Made by a program: the position numbers and the translations under genes
DNA from: Bacteroidota bacterium
GTDB taxonomy: Bacteria; Bacteroidota; Bacteroidia; Bacteroidales; JACABE01
Direction of reading: 5' to 3'
Assembly (NCBI GenBank): GCA_026391675.1
Contig: JAPLDQ010000004.1
Location: forward strand, 62,001 to 126,000
Length of the DNA: 64,000 nt
Shown here: positions 25,349 through 33,629 of the stretch, in pieces
Position numbering within the stretch: the stretch's first letter is position 1
How the letters are laid out: each line of letters begins with the position of its first letter
The notes under the pieces: model-generated
The model's input: only the letters and a program-made list of their open reading frames with translations
Told to the model about the DNA's origin: nothing
Databases searched by the model: none

Positions 25349-25810
25349 ATGCTTGCATTTACAATACTTGAGGGATTTTCGATATTTAAATTATTACATA
25401 CGTTAATCAGTTTAAGCTTTTTAATTATTGCAATCTGGCTGTTTGTAAGAGCATTTAATGGAATTATTTATAAAAAGACTTATGTCCGTCTGGACAGATA
25501 TCTTTCTTTTGGATTTATAGGCAGCTTATATCTTCAATTAATTTTTGGATTGATTCTTTTTTCTAACTTAGGTAGCAGTTTGGGCTATAGTTATTTAAGT
25601 AATGATAATACAGTAAAGGAAGTTTCGAAGCGATTGTGGCCTATTGAACATATCGTACTGATGTTGTTTGCATTATTAATTGCCAATCTTGGACTTATTA
25701 TTTCAATAAATACCATGTCTGATAAAAGAAAATACATTAATATTCTCATTTATTATTCAATTTCTATTTTATTGATAATTTTCTCGCTTGCTGCGATATA
25801 TTTCTTCTAA
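25349..25810 (+). CDS. Four-helix membrane protein at the end of the haem operon
   Basis: A 153-residue integral membrane protein with four hydrophobic helices (about 13-33, 50-70, 95-117, 128-151). Histidines in LLHTLIS (first helix) and PIEHIVL (third helix) could bind a haem b (inference). It does not show the lysine and histidine pattern I would expect of HemJ, so it is not assigned as a second protoporphyrinogen oxidase. Its position 21 bases after hemG suggests service to haem synthesis, such as passing electrons from HemG to the quinone pool. I do not recognise the family. Confidence 0.6.
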   Translation: MLAFTILEGFSIFKLLHTLISLSFLIIAIWLFVRAFNGIIYKKTYVRLDRYLSFGFIGSLYLQLIFGLILFSNLGSSLGYSYLSNDNTVKEVSKRLWPIEHIVLMLFALLIANLGLIISINTMSDKRKYINILIYYSISILLIIFSLAAIYFF

Positions 25811-25832
25811 ATTCTTTTATTTATTTTTTTTC

Positions 25833-25846
25833 TTGATTTATATCAT
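25833..25846. promoter_or_regulatory. FNR-like palindrome before the Fe-S/NrfD/oxidase operon
   Basis: Reads TTGAT-TTAT-ATCAT, one mismatch from TTGAT-N4-ATCAA. Its centre is 57-58 bases before the last base of the -7 element at 25890-25897, so it would lie near -60 relative to transcription, the usual spot for class I activation. Confidence 0.6.
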
Positions 25847-25889
25847 TATTTTTTTAATTTTGAATGTTAAATTAAATTAATTAATTCTT

Positions 25890-25897
25890 TATCTTTG
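25890..25897 (+). promoter_or_regulatory. -7 promoter element for the Fe-S/NrfD/oxidase operon
   Basis: TATCTTTG matches TAnnTTTG, 40 bases before the start codon of the Fe-S protein. Confidence 0.6.
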
Positions 25898-25937
25898 TCA
25901 AAAGATATAAATTTTTTTAGTTAAAAATTGAATATAA

Positions 25938-26894
25938 ATGAGCGAAAAAGAAGAAAGCCCAAAGAAAAAATCACGTAGAGAATTTTTGCAGGATGTTGGA
26001 ATTGTGGGAGTTGGATCAATATTGGCTGGTTCTGCCATTTTTGCAGGAATCAACTATGATAAAAAGAAAAAACTTGGTGATAGAATAAAAGTATTAACTG
26101 CCGAAAATGAATTGTTGGAAATTGACAAAAATGATGCAACAAAAGTTGGAAAATTTAAAAGTCAGGATCTGACATTTCTCCAAAAACAAGGCAGAGAAGG
26201 GATTCCTGGAAAACGTTGGGTTATGGTTATTGATCTTTCAAAATGCCGTAATGCCAGAAAGTGTATGAATGCATGTCAGGGTGCCCATCACCTCAGACCT
26301 GAGCAACACCATATAAATGTGTTGAAAATGCAGGAATCAAAGAATACACCTCCTTATTATATGCCAAAACCTTGTCAGCATTGCGATAATCCTCCATGTG
26401 TTGCAGTCTGTCCTGTAGATGCTACTTTTAAACGTCCCGATGGTATTGTTCTTATCGATAATGAAAGATGTATAGGCTGTAGATTCTGTATTGCAGCCTG
26501 TCCATATAGTGCCAGGGTTTTTAACTGGACTGAACCCTTGCTTAATGAAGATGATAAAGATAAAACATATAATGTTGAACTCAATGTTCCACAAAGAAAG
26601 GGGACTGTAAGTAAATGTTTGTTTAGTGCTGACAGATTAAGAGATGGTAAATTACCTTATTGCGTTTCTGCTTGTCCGAATGGTGTTTATTACTTTGGCG
26701 ATGAAAATGAAGATGCAGTAACCAATGGAACAACCAAAGAAACTGTCCGGCTTAAAAAACTGTTGGAAGAAAATGCCGGTTACCGACTCATGCCTGAATT
26801 AGGAACCCAACCCAGAGTTTATTATTTACCGGCCAAAGGAAAATCATATCCCTTCCAGGATGCTGATAAACCTGAAGCTGAAGAACATATTTAA
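25938..26894 (+). CDS. Tat-exported ferredoxin-like Fe-S subunit with altered cysteine sets
   Basis: A 318-residue periplasm-facing Fe-S protein with a twin-arginine signal (KSRREFL, residues 11-17) and a hydrophobic stretch. It has the layout of the NrfC/PsrB/HybA family, with four cysteine sets. Set 2 (Cys146, 149, 154, 158) and set 3 (178, 181, 184, 188) are complete. Set 1 is Cys103, Ala106, Cys109, Cys113 and set 4 is Cys217, Ser220, Cys232, Cys236: in each, the second cysteine is replaced. One or two clusters may therefore be [3Fe-4S] or missing. It should pass electrons from the following NrfD-like quinol oxidase to the cytochrome c encoded next. Confidence 0.9.
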   Translation: MSEKEESPKKKSRREFLQDVGIVGVGSILAGSAIFAGINYDKKKKLGDRIKVLTAENELLEIDKNDATKVGKFKSQDLTFLQKQGREGIPGKRWVMVIDLSKCRNARKCMNACQGAHHLRPEQHHINVLKMQESKNTPPYYMPKPCQHCDNPPCVAVCPVDATFKRPDGIVLIDNERCIGCRFCIAACPYSARVFNWTEPLLNEDDKDKTYNVELNVPQRKGTVSKCLFSADRLRDGKLPYCVSACPNGVYYFGDENEDAVTNGTTKETVRLKKLLEENAGYRLMPELGTQPRVYYLPAKGKSYPFQDADKPEAEEHI

Positions 26895-26918
26895 CTAATG
26901 CATAATTAAAATAAATTT

Positions 26919-28226
26919 ATGTTAGATCAATCAAAAAAAGATAAAATTACATCCGACTTACTTGGATCAATAAGGCTGAATTATAGTTTTATGATTTGGA
27001 TGGCTTTTTTAGTCACTTCATTTTCAATTTGTATTTATGCATATATTACGCAATTGCAAAATGGTTTGGCTGTTACTGGTTTAGGCGATTATGTTTCCTG
27101 GGGAATTTATATTGCCAACTTTGTGTTTTTTGTTGCAACCAGTCTTATTGGTATGCTGATAAGTGCAGTTCTGGGACTATCCGGTGCAAAATGGGCTGCT
27201 CCTTTAGCCCGGATTGCTGAAATAATTGCATTAGCATTTGCTGCAGTTGCCGGTTTAGTGATAGTTTCAGATATGGGTCGTCCTGAAAGATTAATTTATG
27301 TATTTATTCATGCCCGCATCCAGTCCCCAATTCTATGGGATGTTACTGTTGTTACAATGTATGTATTGATAAGTGCTCTATTGCTTTACTTACCGTTGAT
27401 TCCTGATTTGAAAATCTGTCATGATAAATTGGTAAAAATCCCGAATTATCTCCGGAATTTTTATAAAATCCTATCATTAAACTGGAACGGAAGTCTGGAG
27501 CAGGAAAAAATAATTTTGCAATCTACTCGCATTTTAGCCATTTTAATTGTTCCTGTTGCGTTGGCAATTCATACGGTTACTTCCTGGCTTTTTGCAAGTA
27601 CAACCAGGGTAGGGTGGGATTCAACCATTTTTGGTCCTTATTTTGTAACCGGGGCATTCGTTTCTGGCTGTGCTGCTGTAATTATTGCAATGTTCTTTTA
27701 TAGGAATAATTATAAATTAAAGGATTATATTACTGAAAAGCATTTTGATAAAATGGGCAAACTGCTGGTACTGGTATCATTGGTATATCTGTATTTCAAT
27801 CTGAATGAGTTCATGGTTCCAGGATATAAAATGAAAAAGGGTGATGCTGTTCATATTCATGATTTATTTGCAGGAAGTCATGCCTTGCTATTCTGGTCTG
27901 TTCAGATTTTTGGTTTGGTAATTCCTATTTTATTACTGCTGTTTAAAAAAATGCGCAAACCTTTACCAATGTTGGTTATTGCTTTATTCGTTCTGTTTGG
28001 CGCATGGTTTAAAAGATACATTATTGTGGTTCCAACCATGGAACACCCTTTTTTACCTATTCAAAATGTACCTTTAAATTTCAGAATTTATACTCCAACT
28101 TTAACTGAATCTTTAATAACATTAGCTCCGATTATTTTGGTGCTGATAATTATTACAATATTATCCAAGCTGTTTCCGATTATACCTGTTCAGGAAACTA
28201 TCGATCATTTAGAAGAATCTAACTAA
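26919..28226 (+). CDS. NrfD/PsrC-like membrane quinone subunit
   Basis: A 435-residue integral membrane protein with about ten hydrophobic helices, starting LNYSFMIWMAFLVTSFSICIYA. It has features of the NrfD/PsrC quinone-interacting family (GDYVSWGIYIANFVFF, MGRPERL, SPILWDV, TVTSWLFAST). It contains no haem motif. It lies between the Fe-S subunit (24 bases before) and a cytochrome c (11 bases after), so the three probably form a quinol:cytochrome c oxidoreductase. It resembles one part of alternative complex III, but the rest of that complex is absent here. Confidence 0.87.
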   Translation: MLDQSKKDKITSDLLGSIRLNYSFMIWMAFLVTSFSICIYAYITQLQNGLAVTGLGDYVSWGIYIANFVFFVATSLIGMLISAVLGLSGAKWAAPLARIAEIIALAFAAVAGLVIVSDMGRPERLIYVFIHARIQSPILWDVTVVTMYVLISALLLYLPLIPDLKICHDKLVKIPNYLRNFYKILSLNWNGSLEQEKIILQSTRILAILIVPVALAIHTVTSWLFASTTRVGWDSTIFGPYFVTGAFVSGCAAVIIAMFFYRNNYKLKDYITEKHFDKMGKLLVLVSLVYLYFNLNEFMVPGYKMKKGDAVHIHDLFAGSHALLFWSVQIFGLVIPILLLLFKKMRKPLPMLVIALFVLFGAWFKRYIIVVPTMEHPFLPIQNVPLNFRIYTPTLTESLITLAPIILVLIIITILSKLFPIIPVQETIDHLEESN

Positions 28227-28237
28227 AGAAAATATTT

Positions 28238-29143
28238 ATGATTAGCACTAATAAAATTTATACAACAATAGTAATAGCAGTATTTACTGTTTTGCTTTCT
28301 TTTCAGTCTTATTCTCAAAACTGGGATATTCCTGCAAATAAAAGTTCAAAAAACAGTTATATACCATTTAATAATGAGACGGCTAAAGCCGGTGAAGCAA
28401 TTTATACTAAAAATTGTCAGTCTTGTCATGGCAATCCCGGTAAAGCAAACAGCCTTAAAACGTTGAAACCGGTTCCACCTGATCTGTCTGAAAAACAAAC
28501 TCAAAGCAGAACAGATGGTGACTTATTTTATATAATTACAACAGGACGGGTTGTAATGCCATCTTTTAAAATAGTTTTAAGTGAAGAAGAAAGATGGAAG
28601 GTTATTGCTTTTATCAGAAGTTATAATAAATCATACGTTCAGGTACTTTCAAAAACAGATCCCAGCAAAAGTAAATTAGTTAAGATAGTTTTAGACTTTA
28701 ATGCTAAAAATAATAAAATTAGAGTATATGCCAAAGCAAATGAAGCTTCAGGTGTTGTCTTATTGAAAGATGCTGAAATTATGCTCTTTGCAAATCGTTA
28801 TTTTGGTAAACTACAGATTGATAAAACCCTTACAACCAATAGCGAGGGATATGCCGATTTTAATTTCCCTAAAGATTTACCCGGTGATAAAACAGGAAAT
28901 ATAGATATCGTTGTTAATGTTAATGATGAATTATATGGCGAAATTGAACATCAGGAGAAATTAAACATTGGTATTCCAACCGATAAACCTGCTTTAAATG
29001 AACAGCGTGCAATCTGGAATACATTGCTAAAAGCACCAATCTGGATTATTGTTACATACACTTCTTTGATTTTACTTGTAACACTGGTATTGCTTTATAT
29101 TTTAAATACTTTAAGGAAATTAAAAAAAATAGGTGATAAATAG
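28238..29143 (+). CDS. Membrane-tethered monohaem cytochrome c
   Basis: A 301-residue protein: signal peptide to about residue 27 (SYSQ), a class I cytochrome c domain (haem site CQSCHG near 66-71, axial methionine in GRVVMPSFK, then WKVIAFIRSYNK), a beta-rich middle domain (about 140-255), and one C-terminal membrane helix (WIIVTYTSLILLVTLVLLYI). The starting segment NWDIPANKSSKNSYIPFNN resembles the small cytochrome at 7455. It should accept electrons from the Fe-S/NrfD pair and supply the oxidase downstream. The middle domain is not recognised. Confidence 0.88.
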   Translation: MISTNKIYTTIVIAVFTVLLSFQSYSQNWDIPANKSSKNSYIPFNNETAKAGEAIYTKNCQSCHGNPGKANSLKTLKPVPPDLSEKQTQSRTDGDLFYIITTGRVVMPSFKIVLSEEERWKVIAFIRSYNKSYVQVLSKTDPSKSKLVKIVLDFNAKNNKIRVYAKANEASGVVLLKDAEIMLFANRYFGKLQIDKTLTTNSEGYADFNFPKDLPGDKTGNIDIVVNVNDELYGEIEHQEKLNIGIPTDKPALNEQRAIWNTLLKAPIWIIVTYTSLILLVTLVLLYILNTLRKLKKIGDK

Positions 29144-29226
29144 TTTTTTTATAAAGCCATTTTGTAATATCCTCATGATAAATCTGGACAGGTTATTTAC
29201 AAAGAAATATTTTTAAAAATAAATAC

Positions 29227-29991
29227 ATGAAAAAAATTATTATTGTTTTAGCTTTCATTAGCTTCTTTGTTGGTACATCCTTTGCACAAATTGATAAAAC
29301 ACCGGAAGTTGGTATTATTGAGCATCTTAACGAAAATATTCCTCTGGATTTAAAGTTTGTAAATGATAAATTTGATACAGTAAGCTTAAGTCAGCTGCTG
29401 AACAAACCGACAATACTTTCTTTTGTGTATTTTGACTGCCCAGGTTTATGCAGTCCTTTACTGGAAGGAATCGGAGATGTTATGAAAAGGACAGATCTGG
29501 AATTAGGTAAAGATTATCAGGTTATCACTATTAGTTTTAATTTCAGGGATACACCTCAAAAAGCAAAAGAGAAAAAAGAAAGATTTATTGAGCGTTATTC
29601 AAAAGGTAAAGGCGATGGATGGATTTTTCTTACTACTGATAGTGTAACAATTTTTAAAATTACTGATGCTGCCGGTTTTAAAACAAAAGCTGTAGGACTC
29701 GATTTTATACATCCTTCTGCAATAATTGCTTTAAGTCCTAAAGGTAAAATTACAAGATATCTTTATGGTATTAATTTTCTTCCCATAGATTTTAAAATGG
29801 CAATTATTGAAGCCAATAAAGGTCAATCAAGACCAACAATACAGAAAATAATGCAAATATGTTATAGTTATGATCCTGAAAATAAACATTTTACTTTGGA
29901 TATATTAAAAATTTCAGCAACTATAATTATTTTCATGTTATTAATATTAATAATTGTACTTGTAATCAAACGAAAACTAAAAAATAAGTAA
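29227..29991 (+). CDS. SCO1/SenC family copper-assembly protein
   Basis: A 254-residue protein with a signal peptide (ending SFAQ) and a thioredoxin-like fold. The copper site is complete: CPGLC (CX3C) near residue 78 and the distant histidine in DFIHPS. A single hydrophobic helix ends the protein (IIIFMLLILIIVLVIK), so it is tethered to the membrane at the C-terminus. SCO proteins deliver copper to the CuA centre of oxidase subunit II, which is encoded further along this operon. The following gap of 94 bases to ctaD holds nothing clear. Confidence 0.92.
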   Translation: MKKIIIVLAFISFFVGTSFAQIDKTPEVGIIEHLNENIPLDLKFVNDKFDTVSLSQLLNKPTILSFVYFDCPGLCSPLLEGIGDVMKRTDLELGKDYQVITISFNFRDTPQKAKEKKERFIERYSKGKGDGWIFLTTDSVTIFKITDAAGFKTKAVGLDFIHPSAIIALSPKGKITRYLYGINFLPIDFKMAIIEANKGQSRPTIQKIMQICYSYDPENKHFTLDILKISATIIIFMLLILIIVLVIKRKLKNK

Positions 29992-30085
29992 TGATGAAAT
30001 GCCTGCAAGTAAATATTGCTTATAAACTGAGAATGATTATTCAGGCATTGATTTGTACAAATGAATAATAACAAATAATAAACAA

Positions 30086-31684
30086 ATGAATAATACAGAA
30101 TATATTAGTTTTATGGATCATCAGGGGAAATATAAAGGTATTTTTGCCTGGATTTTTTCTACAGATCATAAAAGAATTGCATTTCTTTATATGTATGCAA
30201 TTGCCACTTTTTTTCTGGTAGGTGCAATATTAGGATTATTAATGCGGTTTGAACTTATTGCCCCCGGTGAAACCATTATGAAACCACAAACATATAATGG
30301 TTTGTTTACAGTTCATGGTATTATAATGATATTTATGGTTGTTATACCCGGTTTATCTGCAGTTTTTGGTAATTTCTTTTTACCCCTGCATATCGGAGCT
30401 AAAGATGTTGCTTTCCCAAAATTAAATCTTTTTTCATGGTATTTATTTATGTTTGGAAGCATTTTAGCTATTGCATCCCAGTTATTAAAAAGTGGCCCTC
30501 CGGATACAGGTTGGACTTTTTATGCTCCTTATAGTACAACAACCGGAACAAATGTTATTACTGCTACCACAGCAGCTTTTATCCTTGGTTTTTCTTCCAT
30601 TCTGACAGGCCTGAATTTCATCGTAACTGTTCATCAGATGAGGGCACCCGGAATGAAGTTTTTCAATATGCCACTTTTCCCCTGGTCAATTTATGCTACA
30701 GCTTGGATACAGTTATTGGCAACACCTGTAGTTGGAATAACACTGGTTATGCTCATAGCTGAACGACTATTTGGTATCGGCTTTTTTAATCCTGATTTAG
30801 GTGGTGATCCTGTTCTTTTTCAGCATTTATTCTGGATTTATTCTCACCCTGCCGTATATATTATGATATTGCCTGCAATGGGTGTAATTACCGAAATTAT
30901 TCCAACTTTTTGTCAAAAAAGAGTATACGGTTACAAAGCAATTGCAATGTCAAGTCTTGCTATTGCTGGTGTTGGATTTCTAGTATGGGGACATCATATG
31001 TACACTTCAGGGATGAGTAATCAGGCAAGATGGTTCTTCTCATTGTTAACTTTCATTGTTGCTGTTCCCAGTGCAATTAAGGTTTTTAACTGGATATCAA
31101 CCATGTATAAAGGTTCTATTGATATGAAACCTCCCTTTGTTTTTGCACTGGCATTTATCTTTTTATTTATGATTGGCGGTCTTACAGGTTTAATTCTAGG
31201 TAGTGTGGCAACTGATATTCAGGTTCATGATACCTCATTTATTGTAGCACATTTCCATTATATCATTTTCGGAGGTATGGGCTTTGCATTTTTTGCAGCC
31301 ATTCATTACTGGTTACCAAAAATGTATGGTAAAATGTATAATTTTAAACGTGCTAATATAGCTGCAATTTCTCTTTTCATTGGCTTTAATCTCTTATATT
31401 TCCCTCAGTTTATCATTGGTATACAAGGAATGCCCAGAAGATATTTCGATTATCTTCCCAGATTTCAATGGGCTCAGGTAATATCAACTATTGGTGGTGT
31501 AATATTGGTTTCGGCTATTATTCTTATGATTTACAACCTGGTAATGGGTGTGAGAAAAGGAGCCAAAGCTCCGGCAAATCCATGGCATGGATCTACATTG
31601 GAATGGACTATTCCCTCTCCGCCATCATTGGAGAATTTTGATGAAGCTCCGTTTGTGAAAGAAAATCCATATGATTATAACTAA
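30086..31684 (+). CDS. ctaD: Cytochrome c oxidase subunit I, A2 type
   Basis: Catalytic subunit of a haem-copper oxidase: 532 residues, about twelve membrane helices, with haem ligands in VHGIIMIFMV and VAHFHYIIFGG and CuB ligands in the region WIYSHPAVYIMILP and WGHHMYTSG. In helix VI the motif is YSHPAV, which marks the A2 class, in which tyrosine-serine replaces the glutamate of the A1 K/D channel system. This class includes the caa3 oxidase of Rhodothermus. Reduces oxygen to water and pumps protons. It is followed by subunit III 11 bases on. Confidence 0.95.
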   Translation: MNNTEYISFMDHQGKYKGIFAWIFSTDHKRIAFLYMYAIATFFLVGAILGLLMRFELIAPGETIMKPQTYNGLFTVHGIIMIFMVVIPGLSAVFGNFFLPLHIGAKDVAFPKLNLFSWYLFMFGSILAIASQLLKSGPPDTGWTFYAPYSTTTGTNVITATTAAFILGFSSILTGLNFIVTVHQMRAPGMKFFNMPLFPWSIYATAWIQLLATPVVGITLVMLIAERLFGIGFFNPDLGGDPVLFQHLFWIYSHPAVYIMILPAMGVITEIIPTFCQKRVYGYKAIAMSSLAIAGVGFLVWGHHMYTSGMSNQARWFFSLLTFIVAVPSAIKVFNWISTMYKGSIDMKPPFVFALAFIFLFMIGGLTGLILGSVATDIQVHDTSFIVAHFHYIIFGGMGFAFFAAIHYWLPKMYGKMYNFKRANIAAISLFIGFNLLYFPQFIIGIQGMPRRYFDYLPRFQWAQVISTIGGVILVSAIILMIYNLVMGVRKGAKAPANPWHGSTLEWTIPSPPSLENFDEAPFVKENPYDYN

Positions 31685-31695
31685 ATCTATAAACT

Positions 31696-32313
31696 ATGAG
31701 TGAACATAATACACATATCGAAGAACACAGAGACGACGAAGCTTCCAAATTAGGAATGTGGCTCTTTATTTTTACTGAACTTCTTTTATTTGGAGGTTTA
31801 TTCCTGGTTTATTCTATTTTTAGATTGCAATATCCTGCAAATTTCCATGAAAGCAGTCTTGAATTAAGTGTTACAATAGGTGTTATAAACACTATTGCAT
31901 TACTTTTCAGCAGTATGACCATTGCTTTTGCTGTAACTGCAGTACAGAAAAAGAATAATAAACTCGCATTGAGAATGATTGGCATTACCTTGTTAATGGC
32001 ATTGGTTTTCCTTGTAAATAAGTATTTCGAATGGGGCCATAAATTCGAACATGGCTTGTATCCGGGTTCTGATTTAATGCAATTGCTCGAAAGAGGTCAT
32101 CATTTGTATTTCAGCCTTTACTTTTTTATGACAGGACTACATGCACTTCATATTATAGTAGGTATGATACTTTTAATCATTGTATATTTTAAAGTTAAAA
32201 ATGGAAGTATTCACCATGAAAAATATGTTTTTATGGAAAATGGAGCTTTATACTGGCATCTTGTGGATTTGATCTGGATATTCCTCTTCCCTTTATTGTA
32301 TTTAATTTCATAA
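31696..32313 (+). CDS. ctaE: Cytochrome c oxidase subunit III
   Basis: A 205-residue membrane protein with five hydrophobic helices, the usual number for short subunit III. Family features include KLGMWLFIFTELLLFGGLF at the start, KYFEWGHKFEHG, FFMTGLHALHIIVGM and YWHLVDLIWIFLFPLLYL at the end. It stabilises subunit I and lies 16 bases before subunit IV. Confidence 0.95.
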   Translation: MSEHNTHIEEHRDDEASKLGMWLFIFTELLLFGGLFLVYSIFRLQYPANFHESSLELSVTIGVINTIALLFSSMTIAFAVTAVQKKNNKLALRMIGITLLMALVFLVNKYFEWGHKFEHGLYPGSDLMQLLERGHHLYFSLYFFMTGLHALHIIVGMILLIIVYFKVKNGSIHHEKYVFMENGALYWHLVDLIWIFLFPLLYLIS

Positions 32314-32329
32314 TCTAAAACTGAAAAAA

Positions 32330-32614
32330 ATGGCTAACAACGGTTCACATATAACAGAATACAGGGTATTGGCTAAAATATTATTAATATTAATGTTTTG
32401 TACATTCCTGACCATTTCAGTAACTTCTTTTCATTTAGGAGCACTAACTGTTACAGTTGCATTATTAATCGCAGGCTTTAAGAGTTTTCTGGTATTATCC
32501 TATTTTATGCATCTGAAGTACGAAAGTTTATTACTCCGTATTTTAGTGAGTATGGTTTTTGTACTATTTATTGTAATAGTTCTTATTACATTTATTGATT
32601 ATTCATTCAGATAA
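32330..32614 (+). CDS. Cytochrome c oxidase subunit IV-like protein
   Basis: A 94-residue protein with three hydrophobic helices (about 11-33, 37-58, 67-90) and the short motif KSFLVLSYFMHLKYES seen in prokaryotic subunit IV (COX4_pro type). It sits between subunits III and II. Small structural role, inferred from family and place. Confidence 0.88.
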   Translation: MANNGSHITEYRVLAKILLILMFCTFLTISVTSFHLGALTVTVALLIAGFKSFLVLSYFMHLKYESLLLRILVSMVFVLFIVIVLITFIDYSFR

Positions 32615-32625
32615 ATACTTATTAT

Positions 32626-33543
32626 ATGTTTTCTAACAATTCAAATTTTGTACACGGGGTTGATACAGCATTCCTTTTAATTTTCGGAATCGCAATCTTT
32701 TTTCTGATAATGTTAACTACAATAATGATAGTTTTTGTAATTAAATATAACAAGAAAAGACATGCTAAAGCTGTTCAGATTAAAGACAGTTCTAAATTAG
32801 AGATTGTCTGGACTACCATACCCCTCATTCTTGTGCTATTGATGTTTTACTTTGGATGGAGGGGGTTTATCCCCATGCGTAATGCTCCTGCTGATGCAAT
32901 GCAGGTAAAAGCAATTGGCAGAATGTGGAAATGGACATTTGAATATCCCGGTAAAAAACAATCTGATACTTTAATGTTGCCGATTAATAAAGCTGTAAAA
33001 ATGAGTCTGTTCTCAAAAGATGTTATTCATGGCTTTTCTATTCCCGACTTCAGAGTTAAGGAAGATGTTGTACCCGGTAAAAATAATTATACCTGGTTTA
33101 TTCCTGAAAAACTCGGTAATTTTGATTTATTCTGTTCGGCATACTGTGGCCTCAGCCATTCTTATATGTTAGCACTGGTAAGGATAGTTCCCGAAGATGA
33201 ATTTAATACCTGGCTGGCTGCATTACCTGTTAAAAAATCAGATGATAATAACGAAGGTTTTAAGATTCTCGAGAAAAATGGCTGCTTTTCATGCCACTCT
33301 ACTGATGGAAGAAAAATTATCGGACCAAGCTTTAAAGGCATTTATGGTTCAAGCCACGATGTAATGACCGATGGCGTTAGTCGTAAGATTACCGTTGATA
33401 GTTTATATATTCAGACCTCAATATTGGATCCCAATAAGGATGTTGTGGTAGGTTTCCCGCAAGGTGTAATGAAATCATATAAAGGTATAATCAGAGATAA
33501 GGATATACCTAAGGTAATTGAGTATTTTAAAAACTTAAAATAG
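32626..33543 (+). CDS. ctaC: Cytochrome c oxidase subunit II with fused cytochrome c
   Basis: A 305-residue electron-entry subunit. Two helices near residues 13-40 and 58-80, then the CuA domain with the motif CSAYCGLSHSYM (CX3CX3HX2M complete; the usual glutamate position is alanine). Residues about 208-305 are a cytochrome c with haem site CFSCHS and an axial methionine in GVMKSYKG. The fused cytochrome makes this a caa3/cao3-type enzyme. It is last of the four subunit genes, an unusual order since subunit II is often first. Confidence 0.94.
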   Translation: MFSNNSNFVHGVDTAFLLIFGIAIFFLIMLTTIMIVFVIKYNKKRHAKAVQIKDSSKLEIVWTTIPLILVLLMFYFGWRGFIPMRNAPADAMQVKAIGRMWKWTFEYPGKKQSDTLMLPINKAVKMSLFSKDVIHGFSIPDFRVKEDVVPGKNNYTWFIPEKLGNFDLFCSAYCGLSHSYMLALVRIVPEDEFNTWLAALPVKKSDDNNEGFKILEKNGCFSCHSTDGRKIIGPSFKGIYGSSHDVMTDGVSRKITVDSLYIQTSILDPNKDVVVGFPQGVMKSYKGIIRDKDIPKVIEYFKNLK

Positions 33544-33567
33544 CATTTTAAAAATTATTTAGTTGTA

Positions 33568-33601
33568 ATTCCTGATGCTGTAACTAACGGTGTCAGGAAT
33601 T
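33568..33601 (+). other. Hairpin between ctaC and ctaB
   Basis: AATTCCTGA (33568-33576) pairs with TCAGGAATT (33593-33601). Followed by only a short T stretch, so it is a weak terminator or processing site at best. Confidence 0.45.
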
Positions 33602-33629
33602 TCAATAAATAATATAACTTAAAATAACA

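Noticed and set aside
25349..25810. HemJ protoporphyrinogen oxidase
   Set aside because: Similar size and helix number, but the sequence pattern around the histidines does not match what I know of HemJ, and a HemY-type enzyme is already present.
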